Positions 16,828 to 23,741 of a stretch of 64,000 nt of DNA are shown piece by piece. Each line of letters starts with the position of its first letter. Position 1 is the stretch's first letter. Source of the DNA: Mycolicibacterium sp. MU0053 (GTDB lineage Bacteria; Actinomycetota; Actinomycetes; Mycobacteriales; Mycobacteriaceae); assembly GCF_963378095.1 (NCBI RefSeq), contig NZ_OY726397.1:4960001-5024000 (forward strand), given 5' to 3'. Both the position numbers and the translations under genes were made by a program. The notes beneath the pieces were generated by a model. It was not told the origin of the DNA, did not search any database, and saw only the letters and a program-made list of their open reading frames with translations.

Positions 16828-17523
16828 GTGTCAAGAGTCGAAGCGCGATTGCAACGCAATTACGGCGGCCAAACCGCGGCCGCGCGCCGGGCGCGACGCC
16901 GTACGCAGCTGATCGACGCCGCGATCGACGCGATGGCCGGCGGCGAGTGGCGCCTGGTGACCGTCGAGAAGTTGTGTGCCGCCGCGGGATTGAACAAGCG
17001 GTATTTCTATGAGAGCTTCCCCGACCTCGATGCGGCCGCGGCGGCCGCCATCGACGACATCGCCGAGGAGGTGCGCACCGCCACCCTGGCGACGTTGGCC
17101 GCCTCGACCGATCTACCCGTGGAACAGCAGACCCACGCGACCGCCGACGCCGTCGTGCAACTGTTGCTCGCCGATCCGCGGCGGGCACGGGTGCTGCTCG
17201 GCGGTGTCGCCACGAGTTCGCCTACGCAGCACCAGCACCGGGCCCGGGCGATGCGCGGACTGACCGCGGTGCTGGTGGGGCACGCGCGCACCGGGCACGA
17301 TGTCGAACTCGCGTCCGACCCGCTGGCCCAGCTCACTCCGGCGTTCATCATCGGCGGAACCGCCGACGCCATCCTGGCCTTCATCGATGGCCGCGCGGCG
17401 GTCACCGCCGAGGACCTCGTTACCACCCTCGCCACGTTATGGCTGCTCACCGGCAACGGCGCCGCCGAGATCGCGGCGCAGCGGGCCCATCGGTGCACCG
17501 GTTCGGCAGCGCGGCGCCCCTGA
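16828..17523 (+). CDS. TetR family regulator divergent from cyp136
   Basis: A TetR-type repressor of about 231 residues. The HTH is in TVEKLCAAAGLNKRYFYESFPDLDA (read in parts), with the typical Y-F-Y-E-S-F after the recognition helix. The C-terminal ligand domain is Ala-rich and hydrophobic. Start choice is uncertain: GTG at 16819 or 16828, both with weak ribosome sites; the frame is open further left into the P450 promoter. Its divergence from the P450 implies control of that gene, as for Rv3058c/Rv3059. The stop codon lies within a large hairpin. Confidence 0.88.
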   Translation: MSRVEARLQRNYGGQTAAARRARRRTQLIDAAIDAMAGGEWRLVTVEKLCAAAGLNKRYFYESFPDLDAAAAAAIDDIAEEVRTATLATLAASTDLPVEQQTHATADAVVQLLLADPRRARVLLGGVATSSPTQHQHRARAMRGLTAVLVGHARTGHDVELASDPLAQLTPAFIIGGTADAILAFIDGRAAVTAEDLVTTLATLWLLTGNGAAEIAAQRAHRCTGSAARRP

Positions 17524-17615
17524 GATTGCGCTCCTGGCGTCGAGCTTCACCCAGTGGCGAGAATCGGGGTGCTTTCTCGCCCTAGGCTCAATCTCGGGGC
17601 CAGGAGTGCAATCTC
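17522..17615. repeat. Nested inverted-repeat element
   Basis: Outer arms GAGATTGCGCTCCTGGC (17522-17538) and GCCAGGAGTGCAATCTC (17599-17615) differ at one position. Inner arms GGCGAGAA (17556-17563) and TTCTCGCC (17574-17581) are perfect. A third CAATCTC lies at 17589-17595. The whole could fold into one long hairpin between convergent genes. It may be a bidirectional terminator or a small intergenic repeat. Confidence 0.65.
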
Positions 17616-17640
17616 GGGCCCCCGCGTGACCCCGCGTGGC

Positions 17641-18666
17641 CTACGCCGGCGGCGGGCAGGGCGGGTTCGGGTCGATACCGCACATCCCGTGATGCACATA
17701 ACTCGGCACGTCCTCGGCGGGCTGGACATGGGCGTGCTGATTGACGAAGTTGAAGCCCAGCATGAAGACCATCATGATCAGGTTGAACACCGCGGTCAGG
17801 GCCAGAACGCGGCTCACCGGCACCCACCGCTTGTTGCGGATCGTCTCGATGCCCTTATCGGTGAGCATCATGCCGGCCTGGTCGCGGAAGCAGTAGATGC
17901 CGATCGACATCACTGTGACCACGCCACCGAAGAAGATGCCCTCATACAGCGGGAACTGGTACATGGTGCCGGTAAAGATCGACCAGTCGTCGTTGACGCG
18001 CAGGTAGTGCCAGGCGCCGATGCGATGGAAGAACTGCTCGAGGGTGATGCACAGGAACGTGAACAGCGCGATCATGAACACGATCACGCCCGCCTTGTTG
18101 ATCCGCGGGAACCGCTTGCGCACCGACTCGATGAGCTTGTCGATGCCCATGATGGCCAGCGGTGTCAGGACGATGTAGCTGGCCAGGAAGTACACGATCG
18201 GCTGCGGATTCTCCGCGCCCTTCTCCACCCAGCCGGGAATGAACTCACCCCAGGTGCCCATGTTGAAGAAGCCGCCGTTGTAGCCGAACACCGGCCGCAC
18301 CGCGTTCACGCCGACGTCCTGCCACGCCGCCAGCAGCCATGCCAGGACGAACACCCCCAGGGTGGGGAACTGCCGCTCGCGGCGCATCTTCCGGATGATG
18401 AACCAGAACAGGCCCACCCCCAGCACCAGGCAACCGATTTCCCAGAACCGGATCCAGGCCATCGTCCCGCCAGGGATCTCGTCCGGCCCGTTCGCCGACG
18501 GCGTGAAGTTGTCGGAGAAGATCCAGCGCAGGTACACGTAGGTCTGGAAGAGGACGAACACCGCACCGAGGCGGGCCAACCAGACGATCGGTGGCGAGTC
18601 CTTGGCGCCGGTCCAGAGCCGGTCGAAGTTCTCCGATTCCGGTCTGGTCACTTGATCTGCGGTCAC
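17641..18666 (-). CDS. AveC-like (spirocyclase family) membrane protein
   Basis: A 341-residue polytopic membrane protein with about eight hydrophobic segments. It resembles the AveC family: WLARLGAVFVLFQTYVYLRW near the N-terminus, then a conserved mid-protein stretch with FGYNGGFFNMGTWGEF and GAWHYL. AveC and MeiC-type relatives shape spiroketals in avermectin/meilingmycin synthesis; the mycobacterial homologues have no assigned reaction. It overlaps the upstream LLM oxidoreductase gene by ATGA, and an SDR and a ligase follow on the same strand. It may act on a cyclic or polyketide-like lipid, but that is inference. Confidence 0.8.
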   Translation of the reverse strand: MTADQVTRPESENFDRLWTGAKDSPPIVWLARLGAVFVLFQTYVYLRWIFSDNFTPSANGPDEIPGGTMAWIRFWEIGCLVLGVGLFWFIIRKMRRERQFPTLGVFVLAWLLAAWQDVGVNAVRPVFGYNGGFFNMGTWGEFIPGWVEKGAENPQPIVYFLASYIVLTPLAIMGIDKLIESVRKRFPRINKAGVIVFMIALFTFLCITLEQFFHRIGAWHYLRVNDDWSIFTGTMYQFPLYEGIFFGGVVTVMSIGIYCFRDQAGMMLTDKGIETIRNKRWVPVSRVLALTAVFNLIMMVFMLGFNFVNQHAHVQPAEDVPSYVHHGMCGIDPNPPCPPPA

Positions 18667-19667
18667 TGTACAGCTCCCATCTGGCCGAAGAGTTCGGCTA
18701 CTTGTGCGCCGTAGAACTTGCGGCGCCGGTTGCTCACGAGAAAGCCTGGCGGCGAAAGGAATCCGAGGTCGGGCAGGCGTTGCCGCGCCGCGAGCATCTC
18801 CCGGGCCTGCGCGGTGTCACCGCAGACCGCCATCGCCCACAGCATGTCGTCGCTGACGCGCTCGCCGAGGCGGCGCGGGTCGCCGGTGGCGAACTCGGCT
18901 CGGATCGCGGCGACCTCGTCCTGCCAGCCATGCAACGCCACCAGCGAGTCGTAGGTCTTCACCGTCAGGTAGAACCCGAGTTGGCGCTTGGCGTCCTGCA
19001 CGGCTCGTTCGGGATCGTCGTCGTCGACGGCGGTGATGACCCACCCCCAACGCAACAGTCCGGCACTGTCGCGGCCGGCGCGGTGCGCACCGAGCGCGAG
19101 TTGCGGGTCGACCATCTCGGCCCACCAGCGGTCGGTGAACAGCCCGTGTCCGAGCACCCCGTCGGCAACGGCGCCCGCGGTCCGCAGCATGTGCATGTTG
19201 AAGGCGCCCAGCAGGATCGGGACCTCGATGCGTCCCAGCACCGGTGCCTGCACGGCCGCGTCCAGCGAGTAGTACTCACCGTCGAAGCGGACGCGCTGCC
19301 CGTTCTCGGCCTCCAGGAAGGCCCGAACGCAACGGACGAGTTCGGCCATCCGGGGCGCCGGATGAGACGAGTCCACGCCGAACCAATCGCGGTTCATCCG
19401 GCTGGTCCCCGCGCCCAGGCCGAGGAAAACCCGCCCGGGGGCGATTCTGTTCAGGTGCCGCACGGCCGCCGCGTGCACGAACGGAGACCGGGCGAAGGCG
19501 TACGCGATACCCGGGCCGGTGCGGGCCGAGGTCGTCGCGTGCGCCATCTCCGAGGCCGTGACGTAGGCACCGGTGTCGGCGAATTCGCCGGCACAGAACG
19601 CCGTCGCGCCGGCCTGCTCGCATTCGCGGGCCAATTCGGCGCCCGGCCAGGGTAATCCCCACTCCAT
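18663..19667 (-). CDS. LLM-class F420/flavin-dependent oxidoreductase
   Basis: A 334-residue TIM-barrel protein of the luciferase-like monooxygenase family. Seen features are MEWGLPWPGAELARECEQAG at the N-terminus, GRVFLGLGAGTS (about residues 79-90), and the AFNMHMLRTAGAVADGVLGH block (about 157-176) that lines the cofactor site. Mycobacterial members mostly use F420 for hydride transfer or hydroxylation. Its ATGA overlap with the AveC-like gene suggests coupled expression and consecutive steps. The substrate is unknown. Confidence 0.88.
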   Translation of the reverse strand: MEWGLPWPGAELARECEQAGATAFCAGEFADTGAYVTASEMAHATTSARTGPGIAYAFARSPFVHAAAVRHLNRIAPGRVFLGLGAGTSRMNRDWFGVDSSHPAPRMAELVRCVRAFLEAENGQRVRFDGEYYSLDAAVQAPVLGRIEVPILLGAFNMHMLRTAGAVADGVLGHGLFTDRWWAEMVDPQLALGAHRAGRDSAGLLRWGWVITAVDDDDPERAVQDAKRQLGFYLTVKTYDSLVALHGWQDEVAAIRAEFATGDPRRLGERVSDDMLWAMAVCGDTAQAREMLAARQRLPDLGFLSPPGFLVSNRRRKFYGAQVAELFGQMGAVQ

Positions 19668-19677
19668 TGCGTCGCCG

Positions 19678-20532
19678 TCAAAACTTCAGGCTCGCACCGG
19701 CATCGACCTTGAGTTGCACGCCGGTGACGTAGCGGGACTCGTCGGAGGCCAGATAGGTGACCGCGTGCGAGATGTCCTCGGGCTCCACGAACGGAATGGG
19801 CATGCCCTGCATCATCGGGAAAGTCAGGATCGCGTCGTCGAGACCCGGGTGTTCCAGATCCGGGCGGAACATCTTGTACATCTGATCGTTGTGCAGCATC
19901 GGGGTGTTCACGTTGGTGGGATGCACGACATTGGCGCGGATCGACAGCGGCGCCAGTTGTCCGGCCAACGCCATCGTGTACTTGTCGATGAATTGCTTGG
20001 CCAGGTTGTACCCGGCACCGCCGGCGCCCTGCGGGCCCATCGCGCCACCGGGGCCGGCCCTTTCGGCCAGCAGGCCGGCCACCGACCCGACCGTGATCAC
20101 CGAGGCGCCCGCCGTCAGGTACGGCAGCGCGGTGTGCACGGTGTTGACCACGCCCAGGAAATCCACGTCGAAGGCGTTGGCGAAGGCACCGATGGGCTGA
20201 TCGCTGCCGAGCGGACAGATGCCCGCGTTGGCGACCACGACATCCAGCTTTCCCAGCTCGCCCACCGCATCGGCCAGCGCGGCCTGCAACGCGTCCCGGT
20301 TGCGCACATCGACCGCGCTGGAAACCACTCGGTGGCCGGCCTTTTCGACCTCGCGGCAGGCGTCCTGCAGATCGTCCTCGGTGGCCAATGCATAGCTGTT
20401 GTGCTCGATGTCGGCACAGATGTCGAACAGGATGACGTCGGCCCCCTCCTCGGCCAGCCGAACCGCATGTCTGCGGCCCTGCCCCCGTGCCGCACCGGTC
20501 ACCAGAACTACCTTGCCTTCGACACGCCCCAT
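19678..20532 (-). CDS. Mycofactocin-coupled SDR oxidoreductase
   Basis: A 284-residue short-chain dehydrogenase. The cofactor loop is VTGAARGQGRRHAVRLAEEG, the catalytic Tyr-Lys is YNLAK (about 186-190), and NAG is at VVANAGICP. The long insertion after the first strands and the RGQGRRHA signature are typical of mycofactocin-associated SDRs, which hold NAD tightly and pass electrons to mycofactocin. Such enzymes oxidise alcohols in lipid catabolism. It lies 10 nt after the LLM gene start on the minus strand, so it precedes LLM and AveC-like in the same operon. Confidence 0.9.
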   Translation of the reverse strand: MGRVEGKVVLVTGAARGQGRRHAVRLAEEGADVILFDICADIEHNSYALATEDDLQDACREVEKAGHRVVSSAVDVRNRDALQAALADAVGELGKLDVVVANAGICPLGSDQPIGAFANAFDVDFLGVVNTVHTALPYLTAGASVITVGSVAGLLAERAGPGGAMGPQGAGGAGYNLAKQFIDKYTMALAGQLAPLSIRANVVHPTNVNTPMLHNDQMYKMFRPDLEHPGLDDAILTFPMMQGMPIPFVEPEDISHAVTYLASDESRYVTGVQLKVDAGASLKF

Positions 20533-20543
20533 CTCACTGCCTT

Positions 20544-22094
20544 TCAGTTCGCGTTGGTGGATTGCAGTTGTGCTCTCAACAGGTGTTTCTGCACCTTGCC
20601 GCTCGCCGTGCGCGGAAGCTCCTCGACCACGACAATGCGCTCCGGGACCTTCTGCCGAGCCAACCCAGCCGCAGCGAAATGTGCTGCGGCGTCGCCGATT
20701 GCAAAGCTGTGACCCGCGGCGACGACCACGAAGGCGCAGACCCGCTCGCCAAAGGTGTCGTCGGCCGCGCCCACCGCGGCCGCTTCGGCGACCGCCGGAT
20801 GGCTGCTGAGGACGTCCTCGACCTCCTTCGACGAGATGTTCTCGCCGCCGCGGACGATGATGTCCTTCTTGCGATCGGTGATGGTCAGATAGCCGTCGGC
20901 GTCCAGGCAGCCGACGTCACCGGTGCGGAACCAGCCGTCGACCAGGCTCGCGGCGCTGTGCCCCGCGTCGGTGTAGCCGCTGAACAAGTCGGGTCCGCGG
21001 GTCCATATCTCGCCCGCGCGGCCACCTTCGACGGCGCGGCCCGCGTCGTCGACGATCCGGATCTCGGTGCCCGGGGTGAGCCGACCGTCGGTGTCGGCGC
21101 GCTTGTCCAGCGAATCCTCGGGACGCCCCGAGCTGATGGTCGGCTGTTCGGAGGACCCGTAACAGCGGAATGCCCCGACTCCCAGCCGGTCCGCCCGACG
21201 GATCAGCGAGCCCGCGACGCTCGCCGCCCCGGTGGTGTATTCACGCAGACTGGAGAGGTCCAGGCCGTCCCGTTCGGCGACGTCGAGAATGCCCTTGAGA
21301 TGGATCGGCGCACCGCCGGATGCGGCCACGGCGCGCTCGGCGATGAGGCGCGCCGCCTTTTCGGCGTCCCAGGAATCCATCGCGAGCGTGGTGTTGGCCC
21401 GGCAGAACATTCGCAGGATGCCCAGCGTTCCGGCGATATGGCCGGGCGGAAACACCGACAGCGTGGTCAGTCCCGGCCCGGCCGACCGCAATTCGTCCAT
21501 CGAGCGGATCTCGTCGAGCAGACTCGCGTGGGTATGTTGCACGCCCTTGGGTTCGGCGGTGGTGCCAGAGGTGTAGACGAGCAGGCAACGGTCGCCCGCG
21601 CCGGCCGGCACCGGAGCCAGACTGGTCGGCGCGGCCTCGGCCAACTCGGCGTAGGACACCGTGCCCCGCAGCGGGTCGCCGACGAGCACCCGCACCTTCA
21701 AGGCAGCCGAGTCGGCCACCGCGGCCAGGGTGGGTGCAGCGTCGCGGCGGCGGATCTCACGGGCGGTGATCAGCACGCGAGCGCCGGACTGACCGACGAC
21801 GAACGCGACCTCGGCGGGCCCGTAGATCGGCACGATCGGCAACACCACGGCGCCGCACAGCCAGCTGGCCGCATGTGCGGTGAAACATTGCCGCCAGTTG
21901 GGCAGCTGGATCGCGACCACGTCGCCGGGACGTACGCCGAGGGCAGCCAGGCTTGCCGCGACCCGGCAGCTTTCGTCGAACAGCTCACCCAGCGTGGTGT
22001 CGTCGGGATGAACGTCGCTGTACACCTGCACCGGGGTGTGCGGGTATTCGCGCACGGCGGCGCGGATCTCGTCGGGAATGCTCGCGGTCAGCAT
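20544..22094 (-). CDS. AMP-binding acyl-CoA synthetase (cyclic acid-CoA ligase-like)
   Basis: A 516-residue ANL-superfamily ligase. The ATP loop is YTSGTTAEPKG, the core motif is YGSSEQPT, and GWFRTGDVGCLD and the catalytic Lys region RTASGKVQK close the protein. It activates a carboxylic acid to its CoA thioester. Overall layout resembles cyclohexanecarboxylate-CoA ligase and short FadD proteins, and it is similar to the ligase at 56.8-58.3 kb. The ATG at 22094 overlaps the stop of the thiolase-like gene, implying coupling; an in-frame ATG at 22109 would add five residues. Confidence 0.92.
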   Translation of the reverse strand: MLTASIPDEIRAAVREYPHTPVQVYSDVHPDDTTLGELFDESCRVAASLAALGVRPGDVVAIQLPNWRQCFTAHAASWLCGAVVLPIVPIYGPAEVAFVVGQSGARVLITAREIRRRDAAPTLAAVADSAALKVRVLVGDPLRGTVSYAELAEAAPTSLAPVPAGAGDRCLLVYTSGTTAEPKGVQHTHASLLDEIRSMDELRSAGPGLTTLSVFPPGHIAGTLGILRMFCRANTTLAMDSWDAEKAARLIAERAVAASGGAPIHLKGILDVAERDGLDLSSLREYTTGAASVAGSLIRRADRLGVGAFRCYGSSEQPTISSGRPEDSLDKRADTDGRLTPGTEIRIVDDAGRAVEGGRAGEIWTRGPDLFSGYTDAGHSAASLVDGWFRTGDVGCLDADGYLTITDRKKDIIVRGGENISSKEVEDVLSSHPAVAEAAAVGAADDTFGERVCAFVVVAAGHSFAIGDAAAHFAAAGLARQKVPERIVVVEELPRTASGKVQKHLLRAQLQSTNAN

Positions 22095-23254
22095 GACAGC
22101 AACACACATCCCGCGATGGGGCCGCCGCCGGCCGACACCACCGCGACCTCGGGGCGGGTCGGCAGGGTCGTCGGGCCGGCGCGCCCCCGCAACTGCTGAC
22201 ACGCTTCGTGCAGAACCCAGTAGCCGTGCATCCGTCCGGCCGAGAGCTGGCCCCCGTAGGTGTTCAGGGGCAGTTCGCCCGTCGGGGCAATGCGGTGGCC
22301 ACCGTCCACGAACGCGCCGCCCTCGCCGTCCCCGCAGAAGCCGAGCGCTTCCAGCCAGGCCAGCGTCAGATAACTGAAGCCGTCGTAGAGTTCGGCCACG
22401 TCCACGTCGCGGGGCTTCAGCGCGGTCTTCGACCACATGTCGGCGGCGGCGTCGGTGGCGGCCATCTTCGGGTAGTCCGGTCGATCGGTCCAGCCGCCGG
22501 CTCCCGGCGCACCGCCGGTGGCCTCGACGGTCACCGCTCCGTGCGGGGTGTTGGCGGCGTGCTCGGGCGTCGAGACCACCACCGCGATGGATCCGTCCAC
22601 CGGCACATCGCAATCCAACAGACCGAAGGGCGACGAGATCGGTCGGGCACTCAGATACTGCGCCATGGTGATCGGATCGCGGTACACCGCAAGGGGATTG
22701 CGGGCGGCGTTGCGACGGGCATTGATCGCGATCCAGCCCAATTGTTCCTTGGTGGTGCCGTAGAGATCCATATGTCTGCGGCAGTGCATGGCCAGCCAGT
22801 TGGCAGCCGAGTAGGCGTGGGCGGCAACCAGATGCTCGAAACCGCCGGGCCCCGGTGCCGCCGCCTTCGAGGCCCCACTCTTGGTGTTCTTGGCCGGCTT
22901 CGGACCGGCATCGGCGGTGCCGCCCATCATCTGCACCGTGCGGTAGACCAACACGTGCCGGGCCCGTCCCGCAGCGACGACGTCGCAGGCCTGCACCACG
23001 GGTTGCAGCAGGCCGCTGGGACCGAACGCATCCCCGAGGTCACCAACACCTCCGAGCCCGAGGTGGGCCGCGGCTTCATCGGCCGGCACGTCCCCCAGCG
23101 TGCTGACACCGTCGATGTCGGCGGGGCTCAGCCCGGCGTCCTCGATCGCGGCGGTCGCAGCCTGCGCGGTCAACTCCAGCGCGGCGATCCCGCTGCGGCG
23201 CTTGACCTGTGAGATCCCGGTTCCCGAGATCACGGCGCCCCCTGCTGATCCCAC
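22088..23254 (-). CDS. Thiolase-fold protein without Cys nucleophile (Ltp2-like aldolase)
   Basis: A 388-residue SCP2-thiolase-like protein. Where thiolases have CxSG, this has FGPSGLLQ, so the nucleophilic Cys is absent. The C-terminal CxGGG motif is SAGGGPIAG, also without Cys, while NTYGGQLSAGRMHG is kept. This is the pattern of steroid side-chain aldolases (Ltp2, DitF type) that work with a DUF35 partner and perform retroaldol release of acetyl- or propionyl-CoA. A DUF35 gene is divergently encoded 49 bp away, which supports this reading. Ordinary thiolysis is unlikely. Confidence 0.87.
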   Translation of the reverse strand: MGSAGGAVISGTGISQVKRRSGIAALELTAQAATAAIEDAGLSPADIDGVSTLGDVPADEAAAHLGLGGVGDLGDAFGPSGLLQPVVQACDVVAAGRARHVLVYRTVQMMGGTADAGPKPAKNTKSGASKAAAPGPGGFEHLVAAHAYSAANWLAMHCRRHMDLYGTTKEQLGWIAINARRNAARNPLAVYRDPITMAQYLSARPISSPFGLLDCDVPVDGSIAVVVSTPEHAANTPHGAVTVEATGGAPGAGGWTDRPDYPKMAATDAAADMWSKTALKPRDVDVAELYDGFSYLTLAWLEALGFCGDGEGGAFVDGGHRIAPTGELPLNTYGGQLSAGRMHGYWVLHEACQQLRGRAGPTTLPTRPEVAVVSAGGGPIAGCVLLSC

Positions 23255-23283
23255 CTCGGCCCCTTCACGGTGAATAGATTTAA

Positions 23284-23303
23284 TTCAGTGTACTCTATAG
23301 ATC
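23284..23303 (+). promoter_or_regulatory. Leaderless-type promoter of the DUF35 gene
   Basis: TACTCT (23291-23296) fits the TANNNT -10 pattern and lies exactly 7 nt before the GTG start; no Shine-Dalgarno sequence is visible. TCAGTGTACT (23285-23294) is the exact reverse complement of AGTACACTGA at 30870-30879. Confidence 0.5.
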
Positions 23304-23729
23304 GTGACTCAATCGCCCGAATTGCCCGTTTCGATCCCGCGGACACTTCCCGAACTCGACGAATGGTCGCGGCCGTTCTGGACGGCCGGCGCGGCCGGGG
23401 AACTACGTATCGCCCATTGCCCCTCCTGCCGGAAGTACCTGCATCCGCCGCGGCCGCACTGTCGGGACTGCGGGACGGCGCCGGAGTTCGTCGCGGTCTC
23501 CGGTTGCGGCACGGTGTTCACGTTCACCGTGGCTCAGCAACAGTTCCACCCCGAAGTCCCAACGCCTTTCGTGATCGCACTCGTCGAACTCGACGAGCAG
23601 GACGATCTGCGGTTGGTGACCAACATCGTCGACTGCGACCCCGACGCGGTGACGACGGGGATGCGGGTCAAGGTGGGATTCGAGCAACAGGGCGCGGTGT
23701 TCGTCCCGGTCTTCTCCCCGCTGTCCTGA
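23304..23729 (+). CDS. DUF35 / OB-fold zinc-ribbon acyl-CoA-associated protein
   Basis: A 141-residue protein with rubredoxin-like zinc knuckle CPSCRKYLHPPRPHCRDC (about residues 38-55) followed by an OB-fold (VFTFTVAQQQFHP and later VALVELD). DUF35 proteins bind acyl-CoA and pair with SCP2-thiolase-like partners; ChsH2 C-terminal DUF35 with Ltp2 is the known steroid case. The partner is the divergent Cys-less thiolase homologue. The GTG start has no Shine-Dalgarno and sits 7 nt behind a -10-like box, so translation from a leaderless mRNA is likely. Confidence 0.9.
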   Translation: MTQSPELPVSIPRTLPELDEWSRPFWTAGAAGELRIAHCPSCRKYLHPPRPHCRDCGTAPEFVAVSGCGTVFTFTVAQQQFHPEVPTPFVIALVELDEQDDLRLVTNIVDCDPDAVTTGMRVKVGFEQQGAVFVPVFSPLS

Positions 23730-23741
23730 CCCATCCCAGAC

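Noticed and set aside
15302..17188. N-terminal extension of the P450 to 628 residues
   Set aside because: The extra 147 residues are Arg-rich noise running into the TetR gene; the ATG at 16747 has a good ribosome site.
17524..17640. Insertion-sequence remnant
   Set aside because: The inverted arms have no transposase fragment or target-site duplication nearby; reported as a repeat instead.
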